Source of the DNA: Vitreoscilla sp.
GTDB taxonomy: Bacteria; Pseudomonadota; Gammaproteobacteria; Burkholderiales; Neisseriaceae
NCBI GenBank assembly: GCA_030150505.1
Contig: JASLFS010000074.1
Span: 31,909-95,908 of the forward strand
Direction: 5' to 3'
Length of the DNA stretch: 64,000 nt
Part shown: positions 8,206 through 16,739 of the stretch, piece by piece
How the letters are laid out: each line of letters starts with the position of its first letter
Numbering within the stretch: the stretch's first letter is position 1
The notes under the pieces: model-generated
The model's database searches: none
What the model saw: the letters and a program-made list of their open reading frames with translations, nothing else
Told to the model about the DNA's origin: nothing
Program-made: the position numbers and the translations under genes

Positions 8206-8730
8206 ATGAAATTAAGACCAGTTGATAAATTAATGTTATTGATGTTGTGTGATTTATCGAAAAAACGCTCAGAAAGAAGCATTAATTTTAATTTAATCGA
8301 AAAAGCTTTAATCAGTGATAACGAATGGAGCCTTAGTTGGAAAGAGTTTCAGTTGACTGATGGAAGTGATGATAATGAATCGGTGCTGATAACATCGCAA
8401 ATATTGTCCATGTATCAAGTGTTATACCGCTCATTTTTGCGCTTGAATAGGGAAGAGCAAAGAGAAGTGATTGATGTTTGTATGGGAGAATTGCCACTTT
8501 TTATTGGGTTTAGTAAAGAGATGGAATATGAGCATTATAAAATCGCGCAATTTTTTATCAATGAAATGGGTTTGTTTAAAGAGCTATCAAAAGTATTGAG
8601 CTTTGACAGTAAAAAAGAAATGATGCCTTTGTATCAGCGCATGTTAAAAACTTTCAATACCGTTACTCATACCAAAGGATATGTAAAATGGTTATCGAAA
8701 GATGGCATTATCTTGGTGGTTGTATCTTAA
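8206..8730 (+). CDS. YfbU family protein
   Basis: A 174-residue protein that resembles E. coli YfbU along its length. An N-terminal helix (DKLMLLMLCDLSKK) is followed by a central helix with ILSMYQVLYRSFLRL, and a C-terminal half with FIGFSKEMEYEHYKIAQFF and LYQRMLKTFNTV, matching FLGFDAATEARYLGYVRF and KYQRMLNVW of YfbU. The biochemical role of this family is not established. GGGGAGAGATAAT precedes the ATG. It is followed 80 bp later by the helix-hairpin-helix gene, with no visible terminator between them. Confidence 0.7.
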   Translation: MKLRPVDKLMLLMLCDLSKKRSERSINFNLIEKALISDNEWSLSWKEFQLTDGSDDNESVLITSQILSMYQVLYRSFLRLNREEQREVIDVCMGELPLFIGFSKEMEYEHYKIAQFFINEMGLFKELSKVLSFDSKKEMMPLYQRMLKTFNTVTHTKGYVKWLSKDGIILVVVS

Positions 8731-8809
8731 CTATTTATACAGATATTCTTTCTTTTTGAATCAGTAATGGTTTGTTATTTTAGATTTAATTGTCATTAAT
8801 GGAAAATAT

Positions 8810-9043
8810 ATGCCGTTTAGCTTAGAAGAACGACAAGCGTTACTTGCTTTAAAAGGAGTGGGTGAAGTTGTTTTGTCGAGGTTGGAAAGTATCGGATTGG
8901 ATAGTTTCGATTCACTTAAAACTGCAGAGGTGGATGATGTGTTATTGCATATTAGTCAGTTATTAAAATCAACTTGTTGGCGAAATAGCCCGCAAGCAAG
9001 AAAGGCTATTCAAGATATTATTCACTGCGCTCAAATGAGTTGA
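8810..9043 (+). CDS. Small helix-hairpin-helix protein
   Basis: A 77-residue protein. Residues 8-35 (LLALKGVGEVVLSRLESIGL) form a helix-hairpin-helix motif with the characteristic GVG turn, as found in non-specific DNA-binding proteins and in the short Cdd1/TfoX-C-like family. The rest (SLKTAEVDDVLLHISQLL and CWRNSPQARKAIQDII) fits the Cdd1-type pattern, whose function is unknown. No catalytic domain is fused to it. It sits between the YfbU-like gene and a DUF4377 lipoprotein gene, all on the plus strand. Confidence 0.7.
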   Translation: MPFSLEERQALLALKGVGEVVLSRLESIGLDSFDSLKTAEVDDVLLHISQLLKSTCWRNSPQARKAIQDIIHCAQMS

Positions 9044-9138
9044 TTTTTCAGTGTGATTTTGACTGAAATATTTATTTTTTATATTGAATTTGCTGAATGT
9101 GATAAGTAGGTTCAAATCAATTAATTGGGTATGACGAT

Positions 9139-9468
9139 ATGAATAAAATTAAATATATTATTTTGACTTTGTTTTTAGCCGGGTGTGTTAGTGCTGGTAC
9201 AAAAGAAAGCGAAGTGTTTTATATCAATGATCAATTGGTCGATTGTGTTGGGGTTGCACCGATGAAATGCATGCAAGTGAAGAGTTCGCCGACTGGGTCG
9301 TGGCAGTTCTTTTACGGGCATATCGATGGTTTTGATTATGAAGAAGGATATGAATACACCATTAGTGTGTTGAAAACCAATATTAGCCAGCCGCCAGCAG
9401 ATGGCAGCAGCGTGAAATATAGCTTAATTAAAATAATAAACAAAACCAAAACGGAGTTATCAGAATAG
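9139..9468 (+). CDS. DUF4377 lipoprotein
   Basis: A 109-residue protein with a textbook lipobox (LAGC, Cys16), so probably an outer- or inner-membrane lipoprotein. The mature part carries the DUF4377 signature: VDCVGVAPMKCMQVK with two Cys, then SWQFFYGHIDGFDYEEGYEY and a PPADGSSVKYSL motif. DUF4377 often occurs with META/HslJ domains in heat- or stress-linked envelope proteins, but no such domain is present here. The role is unknown. Confidence 0.8.
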   Translation: MNKIKYIILTLFLAGCVSAGTKESEVFYINDQLVDCVGVAPMKCMQVKSSPTGSWQFFYGHIDGFDYEEGYEYTISVLKTNISQPPADGSSVKYSLIKIINKTKTELSE

Positions 9469-9513
9469 GTATTTATTTATCACGCGCTGGAAGTTTTAGA
9501 TAGATATTGAAGC

Positions 9514-9557
9514 GTTCAGTTGTATGATTTTTTTGATAAAAACCAATACAACTGAAC
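9514..9557. terminator. Long-loop inverted repeat between convergent genes
   Basis: GTTCAGTTGTAT at 9514-9525 and its exact complement at 9546-9557 form a 12-bp stem with a 20-base loop rich in T and A. Its position between the DUF4377 gene and the minus-strand cystine transporter gene suggests a bidirectional transcription end. No long T run follows, so factor-independent activity is uncertain. Confidence 0.5.
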
Positions 9558-9580
9558 AATTACTTATAACACAACGATAA

Positions 9581-10969
9581 TTAATTTTTTAATTCATCAT
9601 CATTGTCATTGTTTAAAATTTGATGATTGGTTTGGCGCATTAATTGGCTGGTAATGGTGCCGGCCGTCATTGAGCCACTAACGTTCAGTGCGGTACGTCC
9701 CATGTCAATTAATGGTTCTACTGAGATTAGCAATGCAACCAATGTGACTGGTAAGCCCATGGCTGGTAAAACGATTAACGCAGCAAATGTCGCTCCACCA
9801 CCAACGCCTGCAACTCCTGCTGAGCTAATGGTTACAATGCCGATTAATGTTGCTATCCACATAGGGTCTAATGGGTTAATGCCTACTGTTGGGGCAACCA
9901 TAACCGCTAACATAGCAGGATAAATACCAGCACAGCCATTTTGACCAATTGTTGCACCAAAAGATGCAGAAAAGCTGGCTATGGATTCTGGAATGCCAAG
10001 GCGGCGAGTTTGTGCTTCAACATTCACTGGGATGCTTGCCGCACTTGAGCGACTTGTAAATGCAAATGTTAATACAGGCATAACTTTTTTAAAGAATCTA
10101 ATTGGATTGATACCAGTAAAAGCAATTAATAAACCATGTATCACAAACATAATGAACAAGGCTAAGTATGAAGCGACTACAAAGCTACCTAGATTAATAA
10201 TATCTTCTAAATTGGAGCTGGCGACCACTTTGATCATTAAAGCCATCACACCATAAGGTGTTAAAAGCATAACCAAGCGGACTAATTTCATAATCCAAGT
10301 TTGCAAAATATCAATGGCAACTAATGCTTTTTCACCTTTTTCAGGGCTGTCTTTTAGCATTTGTAAAGCAGCAGTGCCTAAAAAGGCCGCAAAAATAACA
10401 ACGCTAATAATAGAAGTTGGGCTAGCACCTGTTAAATCTGCAAATGGGTTACTTGGCACAAAAGATAAAATTAAATCAGGTAAGCTTAAATCACTCACTT
10501 TACCCATGTAATTCATTTCAAGAGCACTTAATCTTTCTGTTTCTTTAGCACCTTGTATTAAACCTTCTGCCGTTAAGCCGAATAAATTGGCAATAGTGAT
10601 GCCCACTAAAGCTGAAATGGCTGTTGTGAATAATAGTGTACCAATGGTTAGGAAACTAATTTTACCAAGAGAAGAGGCTTTATGTAATTTAGCAACGGCG
10701 CTTAAAATGGAAGCAAAAACCAAAGGCATAACAACCATTTGTAGTAGTTTTACATAGCCATTACCAACGATATTAAACCATGTGATTGATTCTTGAATGA
10801 TATTGGTGTTATTTGAGTAAACAACATGCAATCCTAATCCATAAAGTACGCCTAGTACTAAGCCTAATATTACTTTTTTGGATAGGCTCCAACCTTTTTT
10901 AGCAAATTTACTGATGACGAATAACAGCAATACAAAAATAATAATATTGCTGATTAATGCGAAACTCAT
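9581..10969 (-). CDS. tcyP: L-cystine/dicarboxylate symporter of the TcyP (YdjN) type
   Basis: A 462-residue inner-membrane protein of the DAACS (sodium/dicarboxylate symporter) family, almost the same length as E. coli YdjN/TcyP (463). It has about eight membrane helices and the re-entrant loops typical of the fold. The conserved AFTSRSSAASIPVN segment corresponds to the Ser-rich hairpin HP1, and GQNGCAGIYPAM is in the following helix. The N-terminal pattern, with a long segment before QMVVMPLVFASILSA, favours the cystine branch over GltP or DctA. It is a single gene; the substrate is inferred from family resemblance. Confidence 0.85.
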   Translation of the reverse strand: MSFALISNIIIFVLLLFVISKFAKKGWSLSKKVILGLVLGVLYGLGLHVVYSNNTNIIQESITWFNIVGNGYVKLLQMVVMPLVFASILSAVAKLHKASSLGKISFLTIGTLLFTTAISALVGITIANLFGLTAEGLIQGAKETERLSALEMNYMGKVSDLSLPDLILSFVPSNPFADLTGASPTSIISVVIFAAFLGTAALQMLKDSPEKGEKALVAIDILQTWIMKLVRLVMLLTPYGVMALMIKVVASSNLEDIINLGSFVVASYLALFIMFVIHGLLIAFTGINPIRFFKKVMPVLTFAFTSRSSAASIPVNVEAQTRRLGIPESIASFSASFGATIGQNGCAGIYPAMLAVMVAPTVGINPLDPMWIATLIGIVTISSAGVAGVGGGATFAALIVLPAMGLPVTLVALLISVEPLIDMGRTALNVSGSMTAGTITSQLMRQTNHQILNNDNDDELKN

Positions 10970-11142
10970 TATTGTTATGTCCGAAAATAGAAGTCAATCG
11001 ACACATTTTATAGTACCAGCCAGAGCGACTCAAATAATTACTAATTATAAGCCTGTTGAATTATGTTATAAGGCACAGTATGAATAGAATTTATTTTAAA
11101 ATAATTTAATATTTGATTTTTAAATTAAATATAGGAAGAACA

Positions 11143-11628
11143 ATGATTGTTATCAGTGCTTGTCTGTTGGGTTATGCCGTTCGTTATGATGGTTCTCATA
11201 AGCTAATGAATGCATTAAAAAACATAGAGAAAAAGGGATTAGCAATAGGAATTTGCCCTGAAGTTTTAGGCGGATTACCAACACCGCGGACAGCTGCTGA
11301 GATTGTAAAAGGGGATGGTAATGATGTATGGGCTGGTTGTAGTCAGGTTTTAACCAAAGATAACGAGGATGTTACCGAAGCATTCAAAATAGGCGCTCAG
11401 CAAGCATTACAAATATTAATAGCTCAGCAAATTACACATGTTATTTTAAAGGCTAATAGTCCTTCTTGTAGTAGCCAGAATATTTATGTAGGCAAGTTTG
11501 ATGGCTCCATGAGCGCTGGTGTGGGTGTGACGACGGCCTTATTGTTAAAAAATGGCATTACTGTTTGGGATGAGAATCATCCTGAGCTGATTCATTGGAT
11601 ACAAGATTATATTTCTCGTTATACATGA
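11143..11628 (+). CDS. DUF523 family protein (YbbK-like)
   Basis: A 161-residue protein with the family hallmark SACLLGYAVRYDG at the N-terminus, CPEVLGGLPTPR, and LKANSPSCSS near residue 115. The conserved Cys residues suggest metal or Fe-S chemistry, but the family has no proven activity. The ATG at 11143 has AGGAAGAA just upstream; an upstream TTG would add ten unsupported residues. It is the only gene between the cystine transporter and mpl. Confidence 0.85.
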   Translation: MIVISACLLGYAVRYDGSHKLMNALKNIEKKGLAIGICPEVLGGLPTPRTAAEIVKGDGNDVWAGCSQVLTKDNEDVTEAFKIGAQQALQILIAQQITHVILKANSPSCSSQNIYVGKFDGSMSAGVGVTTALLLKNGITVWDENHPELIHWIQDYISRYT

Positions 11629-11801
11629 TAATTAAGCAAAATATTATTCTGATAAGGATGGGAATAATAGCTTGTTATTTAATTGTGGCTATATGCTACT
11701 GATGAACACGAATAATATGATGAATTCTATTCGTGTGGCTGTGCAATATGAGCAATATGGCTTATCATTGTTTTTTTGTTAATGGCGCGCGAAGAAACGC
11801 A

Positions 11802-13178
11802 ATGAAACACATACATATTATTGGCATTTGTGGCACCTTTATGGGCGGGGTAGCAGCTTTAGCAAAAGCAGCTGGGTTTAAAGTAACCGGTTGTGATGCA
11901 AAAGTATATCCCCCAATGAGCACGCAATTACAAGCACTTGGTATTAATTTGGTTGAGGGCTTTGAGGCTGAGCAATTACAAGATTATCCAGCTGATATGT
12001 ATGTGATTGGTAACGTTGCAAAACGTGGTATGCCTGTTATCGAAGCCATTTTAAATCAAGGATTGCCTTATACCTCTGGCCCACAATGGTTATCAGAAAA
12101 TGTATTACAAGGTAAATGGGTATTGGCTGTCGCAGGTACACATGGCAAAACCACCACAGCAAGTATGCTAGCTTGGATTTTGGAATATGCGGGTTTAGCT
12201 CCTGGATTTTTAATTGGCGGTGTTCCTGAAAATTTCTCTACTTCAGCACGCTTGCCTGGTGTTCCGACACAAGATCCAAATAGCATCAGCCCATTTTTTG
12301 TGATTGAAGCAGATGAATATGATACTGCTTTCTTTGATAAGCGCTCTAAATTTGTTCATTATCGCCCAAGAACGGCTATTTTAAATAACTTAGAATTTGA
12401 TCACGCAGATATTTTTGCAGATTTAGCTGCGATTCAAACGCAGTTTCATCATTTGATTCGTACCATTCCAAGTGATGGCTTGATTGTTAGCAATGGTCGA
12501 GAAGAAAATTTAGATGTGACATTATCAAAAGGTTGCTGGACACTTGTTGAGAAATTTAATGATGCCAAGCATTGGTATGGTACGAATGTGAATGAAGATG
12601 GACATTTTGACGTTTACTTCCAAAATGATAAGCAAGGACATGTGGCTTGGGAGCTAATGGGTGAACATAACCGTGCGAATGCTGTTGCTGCCATTTTAGC
12701 AGCTAGACATATTGGTGTGAGCGTCAACGTTGCTTGTGAAGCACTCACAAAATTTAAAAATGTTAAGCGACGGATGGAAACAAAAGGGACGGTGAATAAT
12801 ATTGTGGTTTATGACGATTTTGCTCACCATCCGACAGCCATTGATTTAACGATTGCTGGCTTGAGAGCAAGAGTTGGAAGCGAAAAAATTATTGCAGTAT
12901 TAGAGCCACGCTCAAATACCATGAAGCTAGGAGTGATGAAGAAAGCATTGCCAGAAAGCCTCCAAGAGGCAGATAGCATTTATTGTTACGCTGGCGGCGT
13001 TGATTGGGATGTTGCAGATAGCATGAAGCCTTTGGGAAACAAATGCCAAGTTTTTAATGACTTTGATGCCATGCTAGAAGCTATCGTTGCAGAAGCTGAA
13101 GCAAATAATCATATTTTAGTGATGAGTAACGGCGGGTTTAATGGCATTCATCAGAAGTTATTGGATAAATTAAAATAG
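11802..13178 (+). CDS. mpl: UDP-N-acetylmuramate:L-Ala-gamma-D-Glu-meso-DAP ligase (murein recycling)
   Basis: A 458-residue Mur-ligase family enzyme, close to the 457 of E. coli Mpl. It attaches recycled murein tripeptide to UDP-MurNAc in the cytosol. The N-terminal MKHIHIIGICGTFMG, the P-loop AGTHGKTTTASML (about 110-122), the EADEYDTAFFD block and NNLEFDHADIF are all intact. I chose ATG 11802 because the family begins at MKHIHI; an upstream ATG-like extension encodes unrelated residues. Its partners for recycling are not adjacent. A strong terminator follows at 13204. Confidence 0.95.
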   Translation: MKHIHIIGICGTFMGGVAALAKAAGFKVTGCDAKVYPPMSTQLQALGINLVEGFEAEQLQDYPADMYVIGNVAKRGMPVIEAILNQGLPYTSGPQWLSENVLQGKWVLAVAGTHGKTTTASMLAWILEYAGLAPGFLIGGVPENFSTSARLPGVPTQDPNSISPFFVIEADEYDTAFFDKRSKFVHYRPRTAILNNLEFDHADIFADLAAIQTQFHHLIRTIPSDGLIVSNGREENLDVTLSKGCWTLVEKFNDAKHWYGTNVNEDGHFDVYFQNDKQGHVAWELMGEHNRANAVAAILAARHIGVSVNVACEALTKFKNVKRRMETKGTVNNIVVYDDFAHHPTAIDLTIAGLRARVGSEKIIAVLEPRSNTMKLGVMKKALPESLQEADSIYCYAGGVDWDVADSMKPLGNKCQVFNDFDAMLEAIVAEAEANNHILVMSNGGFNGIHQKLLDKLK

Positions 13179-13203
13179 TCATTGGCTATTTTTTAGTAGG
13201 GCA

Positions 13204-13236
13204 AAATAAGCACTGGGGGTTTCCAGTGCTTATTTT
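13204..13236 (+). terminator. mpl terminator
   Basis: AAATAAGCACTGG and CCAGTGCTTATTT form a 13-bp perfect stem with a six-base loop and a T-rich exit, 26 bp after the mpl stop. Confidence 0.85.
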
Positions 13237-13441
13237 ATATGAGATTCTGATTGTGTCGATAAATCAATATTTGCTATTTCAGTCAGTTTATATCGATAAC
13301 TAAATAGATTATTTTTATTTGTTATATGAATGCTTTAACCAAAGTCATATTAAGTTTGTTATGTTATATGTTTGATTAATATCAATATAACTCATTGGCG
13401 AATTGTTATTCTTAGTGCTCTATAAGTATGTACTCTTTTTA

Positions 13442-13473
13442 TGGCCATAAATTATTTTTATGGCCAATTTTTT
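13442..13473 (+). terminator. Orphan intrinsic terminator
   Basis: TGGCCATAAA-TTATT-TTTATGGCCA is followed by ATTTTTT, a textbook intrinsic terminator on the plus strand. No protein gene ends nearby: the mpl stop and its own terminator lie more than 200 bp upstream. It may end a small RNA that starts somewhere after 13240. Confidence 0.7.
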
Positions 13474-13505
13474 ATTCATCAAACCTGGGCTTATTAATAT
13501 AAAAT

Positions 13506-13541
13506 AAAAGGCTGTTAATTTCGGATAATTAACAGCCTTTT
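13506..13541. terminator. Second orphan hairpin, 15-bp perfect stem
   Basis: AAAAGGCTGTTAATT at 13506-13520 and its exact complement at 13527-13541 enclose a six-base loop. A and T runs at both ends allow use in either direction. It lies 32 bp after the orphan terminator at 13442 and 350 bp before the next gene. Confidence 0.7.
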
Positions 13542-13891
13542 GCTTTGAACCTTAATGTGAATATTGCTTTTTTTGTTTAGCTAATATTAGCGGTAAATTA
13601 TTTATCTTAAAATTGTGGAAAACCACAGTTATTATAACTTTTCATGATTTAACGATAAATGCTAATTGGATTTTGTTGTCAAATTTTTAGCCTTTTTCTA
13701 TTGATAATGAGTAAAAACATGAGCTTGAATTGATGGATTTGCAAAAAATAATTGAAGATATTGAATACGTACCTTACTGTGGTTATTTAAAACAAATCTT
13801 TTAAGATATGTTAATAAAAATAGCCATTTCAAATTGTTCATCATATACTATATAGATAATAAAGTTTTTATTGGTGGATTTGGGGAAGCTG

Positions 13892-14053
13892 ATGCAAAAA
13901 AAAAGAATAGATATGCGGGTTATTATTCTTGTGTTATTGCTTGGATTAATGGGGATTTTAGGTATATTGTATTACTTTGATATCTATAAAAAGAAAACAG
14001 TAAGATCATTCATGCCCATCGAATACAACTACCAATTAGTATCACATTCTTAA
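13892..14053 (+). CDS. Hypothetical small membrane protein
   Basis: A 53-residue frame with one strong hydrophobic helix (RVIILVLLLGLMGILGILYYF, about residues 9-29) and a basic tail (KKKTVRSF). The ATG at 13892 has GGGGAAGCTG immediately upstream, a plausible ribosome binding site. A clear terminator lies at 14093. These flanking signals are the main reason to call it, since I recognise no family and the protein is too short for motif evidence. Confidence 0.5.
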   Translation: MQKKRIDMRVIILVLLLGLMGILGILYYFDIYKKKTVRSFMPIEYNYQLVSHS

Positions 14054-14092
14054 ATAGATTCATTTTTATCAAGCGAATAATCGTGGTTATAT

Positions 14093-14130
14093 AAATAACA
14101 CATTCATGCATTTAAATGTGTTATTTTTTA
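14093..14130 (+). terminator. Intrinsic terminator after the small membrane protein
   Basis: AAATAACACATT at 14093-14104 and AATGTGTTATTT at 14115-14126 pair perfectly, and a T run follows. Confidence 0.75.
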
Positions 14131-14239
14131 TTGTTAAATGCTAAAGAGATTTTCTTAGTTTGCAAATACAGCAATAATTTTTTAACTATTTTTTAGTCGG
14201 CGGTGAATTTATATTCAATTTCATTTTTAAAGTAGAATT

Positions 14240-14422
14240 TTAACTATTGAAAGCTTTCCAAAGGATGGCTTCAGTTAGTGCTGCTTTATAAGTCATAAAT
14301 TGTCTTTGGCTAACAATTTTATCCTTATCTTCATTGAAGCAAATTAATTCAAATCGATCTTCAAGTGAAATAATAGAAAATCCATTGGACGTATCAAGTT
14401 TTTTTATATCATATTTATTCAT
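14240..14422 (-). CDS. Hypothetical 60-residue protein
   Basis: A short soluble protein (starts MNKYDIKKLDTSNGFSII, ends TEAILWKAFNS) with alternating beta-like and helical segments. The C-terminal helix (MTYKAALTEAILWKAF) is amphipathic. The start is well supported by TAAGGAAAATC just before the ATG at 14422. No membrane segment or cysteine pair is present. I do not recognise the family. It is isolated, with gene-free sequence on both sides. Confidence 0.55.
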   Translation of the reverse strand: MNKYDIKKLDTSNGFSIISLEDRFELICFNEDKDKIVSQRQFMTYKAALTEAILWKAFNS

Positions 14423-14655
14423 GATTTTCCTTACAAATCAATTGTTAACTATAACAGAGTAAAAGGAAAATGAGAAAAATAAATTAAGGTTTGGTGGTTT
14501 GAGGATTGTTTTAAAAAATTATAAACAGATAGTAATTGTTAAATAATATATATTTATATGATAAAACAAAAGCTTAGTTGGTTTTTTATAAGGCGATTAA
14601 CGGGATTGAAGCCATTTTGTTTTTTACTTGAAGATTTCTGACTTAGAATATATTT

Positions 14656-14705
14656 AACAAAAAAGATACCTGATGTTTTCAATGGGCTATGAAAACAGCA
14701 GGTAT
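14656..14705 (-). terminator. Terminator-like hairpin on the minus strand without an obvious gene
   Basis: Positions 14666-14681 and 14690-14705 pair over 16 bases with one mismatch and an eight-base loop. Read on the minus strand the stem is followed by CTTTTTTG, as in an intrinsic terminator. The nearest minus-strand gene upstream is glnA, which already has its own terminator. Confidence 0.55.
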
Positions 14706-15000
14706 GAAAAATATTACAAACAATAAAGTTAGAAAAGAGAATGTTACTAAATAAAGACTTCATTCATTCAATTAAAGTCTTCTGCTTAGTCTGTTATTTC
14801 TTTAAAAAGTTCATTGCTAAAAATTCACGTATGGGAAGCGTATTTTGTTTGTGAATGATTTAATGTGTTTTACCAAAGAAATAAGAGTTATATTTGGTGC
14901 ATGGATGTTGCAGTAAGAAGAATTTGAATGCTGACAATATCAGCCAATTGGAATCAAATTTTGAAGAGATAATTGGGAAGTCATTTTAGTGTAAAGAAAT

Positions 15001-15081
15001 AAAAAACCGTCCTGTAATGATTGGGTATATTGATGTGTGATGGAAAACACATAGTATTGCCAATGCTTATAGAACGGTTTT
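15001..15081 (-). terminator. Long structured glnA terminator
   Basis: AAAAACCGT (15001-15009) and ACGGTTTTT (15073-15081) close an 81-base element that is itself mostly base-paired. Inner helices are CTGTAA/TTATAG (one G-U pair), ATTGG/CCAAT and ATGTGT/ACACAT. Read on the minus strand it ends in a T run, 27 bp after the glnA stop. Confidence 0.7.
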
Positions 15082-15107
15082 TTTGTAACTATACTGGTTA
15101 AGTATCG

Positions 15108-16526
15108 TTATAGGCTGTAGTACATTTCGAATTCTAAAGGATGAGGAGCCATACGCATGCGTGTTACTTCTTCATATTTTAAAGTAATGTAGCTATCAAC
15201 CCAGTCTTGGTTAAATACGCCACCACGAATTAAGAATTCATGATCTGCACGTAAAGCTTCCAAAGCTTCTTCTAGTGATGCACATACAGTCGGTACTAAT
15301 TTATCTTCTTCTGGTGGTAAATCATATAAGTTTTTATCTGCAGCATCGCCAGGATGGATTTTATTTTGAATGCCATCTAGACCGGCCATTAACAAAGCAG
15401 CGAAACACAAATATGGGTTAGCCATTGGGTCAGGGAAGCGGGCTTCAATACGACGACCTTTGCTGCTAGCAACATAAGGAATGCGAATAGATGCTGAGCG
15501 GTTTTTTGCCGAATAAGCTAATTTAGTTGGTGCTTCAAAATGCGGCACTAAACGCTTGTATGAGTTAGTTGAAGGATTTGTAATGGCATTAAGTGCTTTG
15601 GCATGTTTAATGATGCCGCCAATGTAGTACAAAGCCATTTCAGATAGACCACCATAACCATCACCAGCAAATAGGTTTTGGTTATCTTTCCAGATTGATT
15701 GGTGAACGTGCATGCCTGAACCATTATCACCCATCAGTGGTTTTGGCATGAAAGTTGCTGTTTTGCCATAGTTGTGAGCAATATTATGAATAATATATTT
15801 CATATCTTGCGTCCAATCGGCACGAGTTACCAATGTACTGAAGCGAGTACCAATTTCCATTTGACCAGCAGTTGCAACTTCATGATGGTGAACTTCAACA
15901 GGGATGCCCATTTGCTCCATTTGCAGAACCATAGCTGAGCGCATGTCTTGACCTGAATCTACAGGAGGTACTGGGAAGTAACCACCTTTAACCATTGGGC
16001 GGTGACCAGTGTTGCCGCCTTCAAAGTGTTTGCCGCTTGACCAAGCTGCTTCTTCAGCATTAATTTGGAAGCGAGTACCACCCATGCTAGTTTCAAATTC
16101 TACGCTATCGAAAACAAAGAACTCTGGTTCTGGTCCAAAAAATGCAGTATCACCAATGCCAGTTGATTTTAGATAGTTTTCTGCTCTTCTTGCAATTGAA
16201 CGAGGGCAGCGTTCATAGCCTTGACCATTGGCTGGGTCAACTACGTCGCAAGTTAAAAATAATGTTGGCTCATCAAAGAACGGATCCATTTTTGCAGTTG
16301 TTGGATCTGCGATTAATAGCATATCTGATGCTTGAATGCCTTTCCAGCCACCCATTGATGAACCATCGAAAGCTTGTCCTTGTTCAAACCACTCTTCAGG
16401 ATCTTCTAATAACACATGCGCAGGAATAGTGACATGTTGTTGTTTACCTTTTGTATCAGTAAAACGAAGGTCAATGAATTTAACGCCAAATTCATCGATA
16501 ATATCGACGACATTTTGCACGGACAT
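15108..16526 (-). CDS. glnA: Glutamine synthetase, type I (adenylylatable beta form)
   Basis: A 472-residue enzyme that makes glutamine from glutamate, ammonia and ATP as a dodecamer. The family blocks are intact: FDGSSMGGW, FGPEPEFF, NGSGMHVHQS and NRSASIRIP. Tyr401 in KNLYDLPPEE is the adenylylation site used by GlnE, so activity is probably controlled by the PII/GlnE cascade. AAGGAG stands eight bases before the ATG. The gene is divergent from aroE across about 210 bp; CATAAT on the minus strand is a weak -10 candidate, and I saw no clear sigma-54 site. Confidence 0.97.
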   Translation of the reverse strand: MSVQNVVDIIDEFGVKFIDLRFTDTKGKQQHVTIPAHVLLEDPEEWFEQGQAFDGSSMGGWKGIQASDMLLIADPTTAKMDPFFDEPTLFLTCDVVDPANGQGYERCPRSIARRAENYLKSTGIGDTAFFGPEPEFFVFDSVEFETSMGGTRFQINAEEAAWSSGKHFEGGNTGHRPMVKGGYFPVPPVDSGQDMRSAMVLQMEQMGIPVEVHHHEVATAGQMEIGTRFSTLVTRADWTQDMKYIIHNIAHNYGKTATFMPKPLMGDNGSGMHVHQSIWKDNQNLFAGDGYGGLSEMALYYIGGIIKHAKALNAITNPSTNSYKRLVPHFEAPTKLAYSAKNRSASIRIPYVASSKGRRIEARFPDPMANPYLCFAALLMAGLDGIQNKIHPGDAADKNLYDLPPEEDKLVPTVCASLEEALEALRADHEFLIRGGVFNQDWVDSYITLKYEEVTRMRMAPHPLEFEMYYSL

Positions 16527-16739
16527 GAAAAAACTCCTTGAGTAGAGGTAACAAGAAATGAATAGTTAAGCCAGTTATTATGCCATATTTGCAGCATGAA
16601 TAAAGAGTTTCAAAATAAAAAATTTCAAGAAAATTTGATTGTAATGATGACTTGTATGGTCTTTTATAGAAGAAGATATATAATTACCTTCTTATATCTA
16701 TTTTGTTGTCTATATATCAGTTTGTTAAAAGGAAAAGCA

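Larger units (their letters stand above)
13179..13891. other. Gene-free region with three hairpins
   Basis: About 710 bp downstream of mpl. Beyond the mpl terminator I see no credible reading frame on either strand. It holds two further strong hairpins (13442-13473 and 13506-13541) and a small TGTGG/CCACA hairpin near 13614-13627. The hairpin pair is described separately as a possible small-RNA end. Confidence 0.5.
14423..15107. other. Gene-free region between the 60-residue gene and glnA
   Basis: About 685 bp with no supported protein gene. A 69-codon minus-strand frame at 14554-14763 lacks a ribosome binding site and runs through a hairpin, so I reject it. The region holds that hairpin (14666-14705) and the structured glnA terminator (15001-15081). 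Confidence 0.5.

Noticed and set aside
9100..9138. tRNA-like GGTTCAAATC near 9110
   Set aside because: The surrounding bases do not form a cloverleaf or an acceptor stem.
14554..14763. 69-codon minus-strand frame
   Set aside because: It has no ribosome binding site and runs through a terminator-like hairpin.
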